This document shows positions 53,560 through 62,247 of a stretch of DNA of 64,000 bases, piece by piece (the stretch's first letter is position 1; every line of letters begins with the position of its first letter). Origin of the DNA: CAVPCZ01 sp963702445 (GTDB lineage Bacteria > Bacteroidota > Ignavibacteria > UBA10030 > UBA6906); NCBI GenBank assembly GCA_963702445.1, contig CAVPCZ010000010.1, forward strand, positions 124,001-188,000, read 5' to 3'. A program made the position numbers and the translations under genes. The notes beneath the pieces were generated by a model, which searched no databases, was not told the DNA's origin, and worked only from the letters and a program-made list of their open reading frames with translations.

Positions 53560-54934
53560 TCACTCGCCGGCGGCGAGGCCGAATCGTTTGATCTTGAGAT
53601 AGAGGGTCTTCTTGCTGATGCCGAGCGATTCCGCCGTCCGTGCACGATTGAAATTGTGCTCGCGGAGCACCCGCTCGATATGGTGGCGTTCGAGTTCATC
53701 CAGACTCAGCGCGGAGGAGGGTGGAACGGCGGCGGGGGCGGCGCGCCACAGGCTGATCCTGACGATGAAAGTACATCATCATGTCCTTCTCTTCAATGAC
53801 ATCCCCGCTGGAGAGCAGAATCGCCCCTTCAATGACGTGCTCGAGCTCCCGGATATTGCCGGGCCATGTGTGGCCCTGCAGCATCTGGAGAACGCCGGGC
53901 GCGAGGCTCTTCACGTGCTTCGATTTCGCCTTGCGGGTAAGGAAGTACTCCACCAGGAGCGGGATGTCGTCGGCCCGTTCGCTCAGATTCGGCACGCGCA
54001 GCGAAACCACGTTCAACCGGTACAAGAGATCCTCACGGAAACGCCCGGCGGCGACCTCATCGCGCAGATCCTTGTTCGTGGCGCTGACCACACGCACGTC
54101 CACCGAAAGCAGATTGGTTCCTCCCACGCGCCGGAATTCCCCGGTTTCCAGAAAGCGGAGGAGCTTGGGTTGAATGGCCGGACTGATGTCCCCGACCTCA
54201 TCGAGAAACAGCGTGCCCCCGTTCGCCACCTCGACAAGGCCCTCTTTGGTGCTGAAGGCGTTCGTGAACGCACCCTTCTCGTGACCGAACAACTCGCTCT
54301 CCAGAAGCGCGTCGGGAATGGAAGCGCAGTTCACGGCGACAAACGGACGGTTGTTCCGCATGCTGCGCCGGTGAATCAGACCGGCAATCAACTCCTTGCC
54401 GGTCCCGCTGGCCCCCTGGATAAGAACGAACGAGTCGCTTTCGGCAAACCGCGTGGCGTTCTCCACAAGCTGCTGGAACGCGGCACTCCCGCCGATCAGC
54501 TCGTTGCTCCCGGCCTTGCGCGAGAGCTCGCTCTTCATCAGCTTGTTGTCGATGGACAGCTGCCGCCGTTCGATGGCCCGGTGAATCGTGTTGAAGATTT
54601 CCTCGATGTCATACGGCTTCGCCAGGAAATCGTACGCGCCGAGCTTGATGGTCTGGATCGCGGTCTTGATATCCGCGTAGTTGGTCAGGATAATGACCTG
54701 GGTGGCGGGAGAGTATTCCTGGACAAACTTCAGGACCTCGATGCCGCTGACGCGCGGCATACGGATATCCAGGAGGATAACGTCGTAGACTCTGGCTTGA
54801 ATCAGGTTGATGGCTTCGCCGCCATCGGCGGCGACATCCACATCGAACTCGTCGGCATCCGAGAGTTCGCCCTCAAGGAGGTGGCGCAGCGGCTCTTCGT
54901 CGTCAACAACAAGCAGATGATACTTCTTGGGCAT
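53560..54934 (-). CDS. NtrC-family sigma-54-dependent response regulator with a GAFTNA loop (frameshifted)
   Basis: Receiver (1-120) with DDEE and acceptor D56 in ILLDIRMPRVSG. AAA+ with Walker A GASGTGKE (174-181), Walker B LFLDEVGD, and the sigma-54 loop GAFTNA at 221-226, where the family norm is GAFTGA. The long frame ends in ARRPRRRSTLLRAESG. One extra base near 53745 restores AAPAAVPPSSALSLDELERHHIERV and the Fis-type HTH FNRARTAESLGISKKTLYLKIKRF, ending at 53560. About 458 residues when repaired. It is preceded by a lone receiver on the same strand, suggesting a phosphorelay. Confidence 0.9.
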
Positions 54935-54978
54935 CGTTCAGCCGCGCGTCCGGCACACACGGTGGGAGAAGGGAGTCG

Positions 54979-55350
54979 CTATTCGTTCAACACGCGCTCG
55001 ATCGTCGTCAGGAGATCGACGAGATCGTAGGGCTTGCTGACAAAATCATCGGCTCCGAGCTTCTTGGATTCAATCGCATTTTTCAGATCGGCAAAGCCGG
55101 TCAGCATCACCACCTTGGAGCGCGCGTGGTTTTCCTTGATGTGCTTCAACACCTCAAATCCGTTCATCCGGGGCATCTTGATGTCCAGCAAAACAAGGTC
55201 AAAATCCGCATTCCGCATCTCCACGATCGCGTCGTCGCCGTCCGATGCGGTCCGCACCTCGTATCCTTCGTTGATCAATTCACTGCTCAGAACCGTCCGC
55301 AGCGATTCTTCATCATCGACGACGAGGATCAAATTCTTTTTGTTGGCCAT
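54979..55350 (-). CDS. single-domain response regulator receiver
   Basis: 123 residues, receiver only (CheY/Spo0F-like). Acidic pair D12-D13 in VVDDEE, acceptor D56 in VLLDIKMPRMNG, Thr in VVMLTGFADL, Lys in DFVSKPYDL. The start is the ATG at 55350 (MANKKNLILVVDD) with GGAGAG upstream; the frame opens earlier at 55446 without receiver features. No output domain, so it probably passes phosphate to a partner, perhaps the adjacent sigma-54 activator or the divergent receiver-DHp protein. Confidence 0.9.
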   Translation of the reverse strand: MANKKNLILVVDDEESLRTVLSSELINEGYEVRTASDGDDAIVEMRNADFDLVLLDIKMPRMNGFEVLKHIKENHARSKVVMLTGFADLKNAIESKKLGADDFVSKPYDLVDLLTTIERVLNE

Positions 55351-55446
55351 CAGGGCGCTCTCCGGGCTAAATGGTGTTGGAACGGTCCGGCCACGCTGTC
55401 CCGCCGCCTGCCTTCCTGTCACCACGGACTGTGCGTGTACGGGCAA

Positions 55447-55475
55447 AGTATAGCCAAAGAATTGCTCAAAATCAA
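55447..55475 (-). promoter_or_regulatory. promoter of the receiver / sigma-54 activator operon
   Basis: Minus strand: TTGATT (55475-55470), a 17-base spacer, TATACT (55452-55447), back-to-back with the divergent promoter of the receiver-DHp gene. Confidence 0.65.
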
Positions 55476-55490
55476 CTTACGGGGGGGGGA

Positions 55491-55519
55491 TTGCGACTCT
55501 CCCGGGAATATCCTATACT
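55491..55519 (+). promoter_or_regulatory. promoter of the receiver-DHp gene, nearly leaderless
   Basis: TTGCGA (55491-55496), a 17-base spacer, TATACT (55514-55519). The ATG is at 55530, so the leader would be about four bases. A run of nine G lies just upstream. Confidence 0.6.
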
Positions 55520-55529
55520 GGTGTTTACC

Positions 55530-56195
55530 ATGGAAACCGCCCCGCCAATCCAGCTCCTCTTTGTCGATGACGACGCCGGGTACATGGCCGTCGCACAGCA
55601 TCTCCTTTCGAAGTACCAGGCGAGACGCTTCCTCATCACCTGGAAACAGGATGCCCGGTCGGGCCTCGCCTACCTCGCCCAGAAACCCCCGCTCGACCTG
55701 CTGGTGCTGGATTATTTCCTTCCGGACCTGAACGGGCTGGAACTCGTGCGCCAGATTCGCGATGCCCGTATCGACATCCCCATCATCTTTCTGACCTCAA
55801 ACCGGGATTTCCGGCTGGCTATCGAGGTGATGAAATACGGTGTGGAAGACTATCTGGTCAAGGATGAGGCCGTGGATTCGGTGCTGCCCCGTTCCATCAT
55901 CAACATCCTCGAACGCGTGAGATTGAAGAGACGCATCGCGGAACAGCAAAAGGCCGATCTGATCGCCCGGCGCCGCACGGAGGCGATCAAGGAACTTGTC
56001 GTGACGGTCTGTCATGAGTTTAACAACCCTCTCGCCGCGATAAAGATCAGCACCGACATCCTGGCCCGCCAGGGTCTGGAACAATCGGAAAAGGGGCTCG
56101 TCCAGGCCCTTGACCAGCATATCGTCAATATGGAACGGGAGATCTCCCGTCTGCGCGATCTGAATTTCGAGAAAATAGACTTTGCGCGGCTGTAG
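55530..56195 (+). CDS. receiver fused to a histidine-kinase DHp domain, with no ATPase domain
   Basis: 221 residues. Receiver (about 5-125): acceptor D61 in LLVLDYFLPDLNG, Thr/Ser in IIFLTSNRDF, lysine in DYLVKDEAV. A helical linker (about 126-152) leads to a DHp four-helix segment with the H-box VCHEFNNPLAAIKIST (His162). The chain then ends (NFEKIDFARL) with no HATPase domain; I see none in any frame downstream. So it can probably accept or relay phosphate but not autophosphorylate. It is divergent from the receiver/sigma-54 operon. Confidence 0.85.
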   Translation: METAPPIQLLFVDDDAGYMAVAQHLLSKYQARRFLITWKQDARSGLAYLAQKPPLDLLVLDYFLPDLNGLELVRQIRDARIDIPIIFLTSNRDFRLAIEVMKYGVEDYLVKDEAVDSVLPRSIINILERVRLKRRIAEQQKADLIARRRTEAIKELVVTVCHEFNNPLAAIKISTDILARQGLEQSEKGLVQALDQHIVNMEREISRLRDLNFEKIDFARL

Positions 56196-56202
56196 GATCG
56201 AC

Positions 56203-56231
56203 TTGATTCTCTCCGGAGGTGTTCGTATATT
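56203..56231 (+). promoter_or_regulatory. promoter upstream of a short leader and nif3
   Basis: TTGATT (56203-56208), a 17-base spacer, TATATT (56226-56231), starting 8 bases after the receiver-DHp stop. Confidence 0.65.
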
Positions 56232-56237
56232 ATAGAT

Positions 56238-56388
56238 CCAGACCGCATGAGCCCAGGAGCTACCGTAACAATGACCGTTGTGCCACCGCCGATCGTGATC
56301 CGTACACCCTATACCGAACGAAAGCTTCCCCGGAACACCAGTGGACAAACCCAGAAATCCCGCCCCCGCGCGGGATTCTTTCTTTTTT
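56238..56388 (+). ncRNA. putative small RNA or attenuated leader, promoter to terminator, about 150 nt
   Basis: A complete transcription unit: promoter at 56203-56231 and an intrinsic terminator at 56356-56388. I recognise no 6S, 4.5S or tmRNA signature. The unit also holds a 52-codon ORF (56247-56405) whose TGA overlaps the nif3 GTG, so it could be a leader-peptide attenuator instead of a free small RNA. Both readings are inference. Confidence 0.35.
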
Positions 56389-56405
56389 ACGGGGAACCCG
56401 CGTGA
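56247..56405 (+). CDS. possible 52-residue leader ORF coupled to nif3
   Basis: ATG 56247 to TGA 56405. The peptide (MSPGATVTMTVVPPPIVIRT..., ending GFFLFYGEPA) has no family I know. Its stop overlaps the nif3 start as GTGA, as in other coupled pairs here, and its 3' third is the terminator hairpin itself. There is no good Shine-Dalgarno at 56247; an inner ATG at 56271 has AGGAG about eleven bases upstream. It may be chance. Confidence 0.25.
   Translation: MSPGATVTMTVVPPPIVIRTPYTERKLPRNTSGQTQKSRPRAGFFLFYGEPA
56356..56388 (+). terminator. intrinsic terminator just upstream of nif3
   Basis: An 8-bp perfect stem, AATCCCGC (56356-56363) and GCGGGATT (56370-56377), six-base loop, then the T-rich tract CTTTCTTTTTT. 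It stands 14 bases before the nif3 start, so read-through or opening of the hairpin would be needed to express nif3 from the upstream promoter. Confidence 0.72.
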
Positions 56406-57511
56406 TCACCGTTCGCGACATCGCGCACATACTCGAAGAGTGGGCACCGCGGGAGATCGCCTGGGAGCGTGACAATATCGGGATCCAGTGCGGTAATCCC
56501 TCCGCCGGGGTGCGCGGGATTCTTGTCGCACTCGATGTCACCGAGGAGGTGGTTCGCGAAGCACGACGCCGGCAGGCATCCCTGATCGTCAGCCACCATC
56601 CGCTCCTGTTCCGTCCGCTCTCTTCGGTGGATACCTCGACCGGCACAGGGCGGCTTCTGGCAACCCTGCTGCGGCAGGAGATCGCGGTGATCGCCGCCCA
56701 TACAAACATTGATTTCGCACGGGGGGGCACCAGTTTTGCCCTCGCCGAAGCTCTCGGACTCCGCGATCCGGCGTTCCTTGTCGGGAACTCCCGGCTGAAC
56801 GCGAAGATCGTGACTTTCGTGCCTCCGTCACACGCCGACCGGGTGGCACAGGCGATGAGCGACGCAGGAGCCGGCGTCATCGGCGATTACAAGCAATGCT
56901 CTTTCCGCACCGAAGGAACCGGAACATTTGTGGGAGCTTCCACCTCTTCCCCCGCAGTGGGAATACGGGGCGTGTTCGAGCGTGTCCCGGAAATCCGGCT
57001 GGAGATGCAGCTCCTGCGGCGGGATGCCCCGGCCGTCGTGCGCGCCCTGAAACACACGCACCCCTACGAAGAAGTCGCGTACGATCTCTTCTCTCTCGAG
57101 AACACCCATCCGGACTTCGGCATGGGAGTGATAGGAAATCTTCCCCGGCCCGTGAGCCTGTCAGCCTTCCTCGGAAGAATCCGCCGGACACTCGGCAGCC
57201 GCGGATTGCGGTACTGTGGTGCTCCTGCAACGACCCTGCGCTCCGTCGCCGTCTGCGGCGGCAGCGGAGCCGAGCTGCTGCAACAGGCCATCGCCGGCGG
57301 AGCGGATGCCTTCGTCACGGCGGACGTCAAGTATCATGCATTTCAGGAGGCGTCCGGACGCATCGCGCTCGTCGACGCCGGCCACTACGAAACAGAACTC
57401 CCCGTCGTCGCGGCAATCGCCGCGCGTCTCGACCGGGAGTGTCTCAAGCGCCATGGATCTTTCCCGGTGCGGGCGACAACGGCCCGTACATCCCCCATTG
57501 CCTATGTGTAG
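56402..57511 (+). CDS. Nif3/YqfO-type dinuclear-metal-centre protein, probable GTP cyclohydrolase I type 2-like
   Basis: 369 residues, toroid-forming Nif3 family. Metal-site motifs: VSHHPLLF near residue 62, AHTNIDFARGG near residue 100 and DAGHYETELP near residue 327. A central CutA/PII-like insert (about 130-230, with HPYEEVAYDLF) is the YqfO layout. Start is the GTG at 56402 (ITVRDIAHIL); the open frame before it is unrelated. The biochemical activity of the family is unsettled. The zinc-ribbon gene starts 21 bases downstream. Confidence 0.87.
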   Translation: MITVRDIAHILEEWAPREIAWERDNIGIQCGNPSAGVRGILVALDVTEEVVREARRRQASLIVSHHPLLFRPLSSVDTSTGTGRLLATLLRQEIAVIAAHTNIDFARGGTSFALAEALGLRDPAFLVGNSRLNAKIVTFVPPSHADRVAQAMSDAGAGVIGDYKQCSFRTEGTGTFVGASTSSPAVGIRGVFERVPEIRLEMQLLRRDAPAVVRALKHTHPYEEVAYDLFSLENTHPDFGMGVIGNLPRPVSLSAFLGRIRRTLGSRGLRYCGAPATTLRSVAVCGGSGAELLQQAIAGGADAFVTADVKYHAFQEASGRIALVDAGHYETELPVVAAIAARLDRECLKRHGSFPVRATTARTSPIAYV

Positions 57512-57532
57512 AACACCAGCGAGGAGCCGGCA

Positions 57533-58264
57533 TTGAAAACAAAGCTACAATACCTCCACAAACTCCAGCAGATTGATTCCAGCCTCGACGAGCTCCAGGA
57601 GGAAAAAGGCGACCTCCCCGGACAGGTACGCGCGATGGAAGAACAACTCGAGACCGTGCGCGCGCAGCATTCCCAGTCCGAACAGGCGATGAAAGCGGCG
57701 TTCACCCAGCGCGATAACGCGGACAACGAGATCATCGGACTGAAAGCGAGACTGGAGAAATACAAATCGCAGCAGTTCGCCGTCCGGACAAACCGGGAGT
57801 ACGACGCGCTGACCCGCGAGATGGACGGCGCGGTGGAGGCCGTCCGCCGCCTGGAAAAGGAAATGGAACAGCTGGAGATCAAAGGCACCACCGCACGGAC
57901 CGCCATTGAAGAACTGGCGGCAAAGATTGAAGAAATGGAGAAACAGCTCGAAGAACGGCGTGCGGCGCTCGCAGAGGTGTCGAAGAGCACGGAAGTCGAA
58001 GAACTCGAGTTCAATCACCAGCGGCAGAAGGTGGTCGCGCGGATCGCAAAACCCGATCTGGCAACGTATGAACGGATCCGGAAGGCGAAAAGAGGGATGG
58101 CCGTCGTGCCCGTGAAAAAAGGGGCGTGCGGAGGCTGCTTCAACCGCGTACCTCCCCAGAAATTGCTGGAACTCCGGCAAAACGACCGCCTCTATACCTG
58201 CGAACGGTGCGGACGCATTATCGTCTCCGACGAGATCGCGGAAACCAGCGCGAAGATCCTATGA
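57533..58264 (+). CDS. coiled-coil protein with a C-terminal C4 zinc ribbon (CT398/CdsZ-like)
   Basis: 243 residues. About 1-175 is a long antiparallel coiled coil (LQQIDSSLDELQEEKGDLP through LEERRAALAEV). The C-terminus has a C4 zinc ribbon, CGGCF near residue 198 and CERCGRII near residue 222. This layout matches the Chlamydia CT398/CdsZ family found widely next to nif3; a role in RNA or secretion regulation is proposed there, but the function here is unknown. The stop overlaps the rnhA ATG (ATGA). Confidence 0.87.
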   Translation: MKTKLQYLHKLQQIDSSLDELQEEKGDLPGQVRAMEEQLETVRAQHSQSEQAMKAAFTQRDNADNEIIGLKARLEKYKSQQFAVRTNREYDALTREMDGAVEAVRRLEKEMEQLEIKGTTARTAIEELAAKIEEMEKQLEERRAALAEVSKSTEVEELEFNHQRQKVVARIAKPDLATYERIRKAKRGMAVVPVKKGACGGCFNRVPPQKLLELRQNDRLYTCERCGRIIVSDEIAETSAKIL

Positions 58265-58701
58265 ACTGTTTTGCCGCAACCGACGGCGCGTCGCGCGGCA
58301 ATCCGGGCGCGAGCGGTGTCGGCGTGATCGTGCGTGATGAACAGGGCGGCATCATTCTCTCCCGTTCCGGTTACATCGGGGAAACCACCAATAACGTCGC
58401 GGAGTACAGCGCCCTGCTGCTCCTCCTGCACTCCATGCGGTCCATCCCGTGCACACGGCTCGTGGTGCACTCCGACAGCGAGCTGATGGTGCGGCAGGTG
58501 AATGGCCGGTACAAAGTGAAGGATCCGAAACTGAAGAAACTGTTCCTGGAAGTGCAGCGCCTGAAGGCGGATGCACCCTATACCTTTGAATTGCACTATG
58601 TCCCCCGCGAGCAGAATGCCGAGACGGATCGGCTCGCAAATGAAGGCATAGACGCGAAAACACCGATCGCCTCCGGTCTGATCGGCGTCTCCGCGCACTG
58701 A
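58261..58701 (+). CDS. rnhA: ribonuclease HI-like protein
   Basis: Cleaves RNA in RNA-DNA hybrids. 146 residues of RNase H fold. Catalytic carboxylates: Asp in TDGASRGNPGASG near residue 8, Glu in NNVAEYSALLLLL near residue 47, Asp in VHSDSELMVRQVNG near residue 71, and the last Asp in NAETDRLANEG near residue 123. This is the compact type lacking an N-terminal hybrid-binding domain. The ATG overlaps the zinc-ribbon stop. The RNase P RNA gene follows. Confidence 0.92.
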   Translation: MNCFAATDGASRGNPGASGVGVIVRDEQGGIILSRSGYIGETTNNVAEYSALLLLLHSMRSIPCTRLVVHSDSELMVRQVNGRYKVKDPKLKKLFLEVQRLKADAPYTFELHYVPREQNAETDRLANEGIDAKTPIASGLIGVSAH

Positions 58702-58724
58702 TTGTATTAATCCACGTCAACACT

Positions 58725-59144
58725 CACACAGCAGGTCGGGCAGCCGCGTCCCGCCGGACAGGCGGGATGAGGAAAGTCCGAACTCCGCAGAGCAGGGTGC
58801 CCCGTGAAAAGCGGGGGCTCTCTCCTGCCCAAGCAGGAGAGAGACGGAAAGTGTCACAGAAAACATACCGTCCCGCAGGCAGACAATGCCGGCGGGATAA
58901 GGGTGAAAAGGCGAGGTAAGAGCTCACCGCCCCGGGAGTAATCCCGGGGGCACGACAAACCCCACCCGGAGCAAGACCAAATATGGGAGGAGAGGCTGCT
59001 CGTCTCACTCTCCGCCTCGCGCGGAGAATTACTCCCGGGTAGGCCGCTAGAGCCAAGGAGCAATCCGCGGCCCAGAGAAATGGCTGCCTCCTCCGGCCGT
59101 AACAGGCCGGGAAGACAGAATTCGGCTTACAGACCTGCGCTGTG
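58725..59144 (+). ncRNA. rnpB: RNase P RNA, bacterial type A
   Basis: The catalytic RNA of RNase P, which trims tRNA 5' ends. Conserved core elements in order: GAGGAAAGTCCGAACTCC near 58768, the ACAGAAAACATACC block near 58856, GAGGTAAGAGCTCACC near 58913, and ACAGAATTCGGCTTACAGACC near 59114. Helix P1 closes the molecule: GCAGGTC (58731-58737) pairs with GACCTGC (59132-59138), extended by CACA with TGTG across a small internal loop. About 410-420 nt. It lies between rnhA and recJ in the only long gap without a protein gene. Confidence 0.95.
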
Positions 59145-59145
59145 A

Positions 59146-60916
59146 TTGTTCTCGCAGTCGGAGTACGCAACGTGGCATCGATGGAGTACGTGCACACCGA
59201 GAGAGCACCGGTGGATCTTCGCCGATCCCCCCGATGCAGAACTCGTCGCCACACTCGCGCGGGAAATCAACGTCCCCGAAGCGATCGCCAAAGTCCTCGT
59301 CTACCGCGGGATAACGGACTACGACGGCGCGAAACGGTACTTCCGGCCGACACTGGAACTCCTCCACGATCCGTTTCTCATGGATGGAATGGAAAGCGCC
59401 ACGGAACGCATCGTCCGGGCACTGGAGTCCGGAGAACGCTTCTTCGTGTTCGGCGACTATGACGTCGACGGAACGAACGGCGCCGCTATGCTGTATCTGT
59501 TCCTGCAGGAGATGGGCGGACAGGTCGAGTACTACATCCCCGATCGCCTGAAGGAAGGGTACGGGATTTCCCGGCAGGGAATCGACCACGCCGTCGCCCG
59601 GGGCGTCCGCGTGTTCATCGCCATCGATTGCGGCATCACCGCGGTCGAGCAGGTCGCCTACGCGTGCGAATCCGGGCTCGACGTGATCATCTGCGACCAC
59701 CATGAAGCCGGGCCCGTCCTCCCGAAAGCCGTGGCCGTCCTCGACCCGATCAAACCGGGCGATACCTACCCCTTCAAGTCGCTCAGCGGCTGCGGCGTCG
59801 GCTTCAAACTGATCCATGGCGTCGCCCGACGCCTGAACAAGGAATCGGTGATCGGACAGTATCTGGATTTTGTCACGCTCGCAAGCACCGCCGACATCGT
59901 CCCGCTGGCCGGGGAGAACCGTGTTCTGGTGAAAATCGGACTGGAGTCCATCAACGCCAATCCCCGGCCGGGCATCAAGGCACTCATCGAAACCGCCGGC
60001 CTGAAAACCGGCAGGATCACGACGGGACAAATCGTGTTCGCGCTTGCGCCGCGCATCAATGCCGCGGGCAGGCTCGGCGATGCCATGCGCGCGGTCCGCA
60101 TGCTCACCTGCGACGACCCGGCGGAAGCGACCGCCCTCGCACAGATCCTCGAAGAAGAGAACCGGAACCGGCGGAAGATCGACGAAGACACCTTCATCGA
60201 CGCCCAGCAGCTCGTGGAAGAAGTGCTTCGATGTCGATGCCGAACCCGCGATCGTGCTCCACCAGGAACACTGGCATCCCGGCGTCGTGGGAATCGTCGC
60301 CTCCCGCATGGTCGAACGCTACTACAAACCATCGATCATGATGGCAACAGTCGACGGCGTGGCAAAAGGCTCCGCGCGGAGCGTGTCGGGATTCGATATC
60401 TACGAAGCCATCAAGCGGTGCGAAGACAAGGTCCTGCAGTTCGGCGGACACAAGTACGCGGCAGGCGTGACGGTGGATATCGCCCGGCTGGATGAGTTCC
60501 GTGATGCATTCAACGCCGCGGTGAAGGAGCTGATGACCGAAGAGCTCAAAACACCCGAGATCCGCATCGACCTGGAACTCGCCCTCCTGGATATCACCCC
60601 CCGCTTCGTGCGCATCCTGAGGGAATTCGCCCCCTTCGGTCCGCACAATACGCGGCCGACGTTCCTGACGAAGGGACTCGAGGTGATCGGCACACCGCGC
60701 ATCGTCGGACGCAATCACCTCCGGTTCCGCGTCCGCCAGAATGGCGTGGTCTTTGACGCCATCGGCTTCGGTCTGGGAGAATTCCTCCCCCGCGTGCCAT
60801 CCGGACGCCGGGACCTCGCGTGCGTCTATACCGTCGAAGAGAATGAGTGGAATCCCTCCGCGGGACCCCGGCAGGGCGATCCGGTCCCCCAACTGAAAAT
60901 CAAGGATCTACGATAA
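59146..60916 (+). CDS. recJ: single-stranded-DNA-specific exonuclease RecJ (frameshifted)
   Basis: 5'-3' exonuclease of recombination and mismatch repair. DHH phosphoesterase motifs: FVFGDYDVDGTNGAAML, IDCGITAVEQV, ICDHHEAGP. The DHHA1 part has APRINAAGRLGDAM and, after a +1 insertion near 60226, LHQEHWHPGVVGIVASR and FGGHKYAAGVTV. The in-frame start available is only TTG 59146. ATG 59181 (MEYVHT) is in the frame that a further +1 near 59200 would join to EHRWIFADPPD, which I think is the real start. About 575 residues when repaired, near the normal length. Confidence 0.9.
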
Positions 60917-60930
60917 GGAGACAGACAGCC

Positions 60931-61694
60931 ATGTCCGGTCATTCCAAGTGGGCAACCATCAAGCGGAAAAAAGCCGCGACGGATTCCGCCCGCGGCCGTC
61001 TGTTCACCCGCCTGATCAAGGAAATCACCATCGCCGCACGCAACGGCGGCGGCAATGCAGAAGGCAATCCGCGGCTCCGCCTCGCCATCCAGACCGCCAA
61101 GGCCGCCAATATGCCCGCCGATAATATCAAACGGGCCGTCCAAAAAGGGACGGGCGAACTCCCCGGCGTCGCCTATGAGGAAATCACCTATGAAGGGTAC
61201 GGCCCCGCCGGCGCCGCCATCCTCGTCGAGGTGGTGACCGACAACGGCAATCGCGCGGTCTCCGAAATGCGCCATATGTTCTCGAGGAACAACGGCAACC
61301 TCGGCCAGGCGGGCAGCGTCGCCTGGATGTTCCAGAAGAAAGGGAACCATCGTCATCCCCGCGGCCGGACAGAAGTCACCCCTGAGCGAAGATGATCTGC
61401 TCACCATCATCCTCGACGCCGGCGCGGATGATCTGCAGACCGATCCGGAGTACTTCACCGTGTCCACCTCCCCCGGCACATTCGAAGCCGGTCAAAAAGG
61501 CCCTCGAAGACAAACATATCGTGATCGAGAGCGCCGCTCTCCAGATGGTCGCCCAGAATACGGTGAAGGTGACCGGGAAGGATGCGGAAAACCTCATGAA
61601 GCTGATGGAGACCCTCGAGGAACACGACGACGTGCAGAACGTCTATTCGAACTTCGACATCGACGACAAGGAACTTGCGTCGCTCAGCAACTGA
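60931..61694 (+). CDS. yebC: YebC/PmpR family protein (two frameshifts)
   Basis: A conserved DUF28 protein: a transcription or translation factor that in recent work relieves ribosome stalling. MSGHSKWATIKRKKAATDSARG is the family start with SD AAGGAG upstream. Frame one ends after VAWMFQKKG; an extra A near 61345 precedes TIVIPAAGQKSPLSEDDLL, and an extra G near 61490 precedes VKKALEDKHIVIESAALQM, ending NFDIDDKELASLSN. About 253 residues when repaired. ruvC starts inside or just after its end, the usual yebC-ruvC order. Confidence 0.92.
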
Positions 61695-62247
61695 CAGACC
61701 CCCCCTCCCCCTGATCGTGCTCGGCGTGGATCCGGGAACGCTGGTAACGGGCTTCGGAGTCGTGGCCAGGAACGGAGAAACATTCCGCCTCCTCGCCAGC
61801 GGCACCGTGAACAACCGCTCGGAACACTCCCTCCCCCTTCGACTGGAGAAAATTCATGACGGTGTGCGGGAAGTGATCCGCAAGTTCCGTCCGGAGGAGT
61901 TCGCGATCGAAAGCGCCTTCTACGGAAAGAACGCGCAGTCTGCACTGAAGCTGGGCCACGCACGGGGTGTATGCCTCCTCGCCGCCGTCCAGGCCGGACT
62001 CCCGACCGCCGAGTACTCCCCGCGCGAGGTGAAAAAGTCCATCGTCGGAAACGGGAACGCATCGAAAGAACAGGTCCAGTTCATGATCAAAGCCCTCCTC
62101 CGCCTCCACAACGCACCGATGGTGCTGGACGCTTCCGACGCCATCGCCGTGGCCATGTGCCATCTCCACCGGATCCTCACGCCTGCAGCACGCCACGCCG
62201 ATTGGAGCGCCTATGTCGCAGCCCATCCCGAACGGGTCCGCCCATGA
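61675..62247 (+). CDS. ruvC: crossover junction endodeoxyribonuclease RuvC
   Basis: Resolves Holliday junctions by symmetric nicks. Catalytic acids: Asp in VLGVDPGTLVTGFG, Glu in FAIESAFYGKNAQSALKLGHARG, the Asp pair in LDASDAIAVAMCH. The open frame starts at TTG 61675, overlapping yebC by 20 bases; the family normally starts two or three residues before LGVDPG, and GTG 61717 is another candidate. 176-190 residues, normal. The stop overlaps the ruvA ATG (ATGA). Confidence 0.93.
   Translation: MRRSATDRPPLPLIVLGVDPGTLVTGFGVVARNGETFRLLASGTVNNRSEHSLPLRLEKIHDGVREVIRKFRPEEFAIESAFYGKNAQSALKLGHARGVCLLAAVQAGLPTAEYSPREVKKSIVGNGNASKEQVQFMIKALLRLHNAPMVLDASDAIAVAMCHLHRILTPAARHADWSAYVAAHPERVRP

Noticed and set aside
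59047..60309. 420-codon minus-strand ORF opposite recJ
   Set aside because: Antisense shadow of the DHH domain of recJ.
53690..61500. Programmed ribosomal frameshifting as the cause of the frame breaks
   Set aside because: No slippery heptamer is shared, several breaks lie in essential catalytic regions, some genes would need two or three shifts, and all have the same +1 sense.
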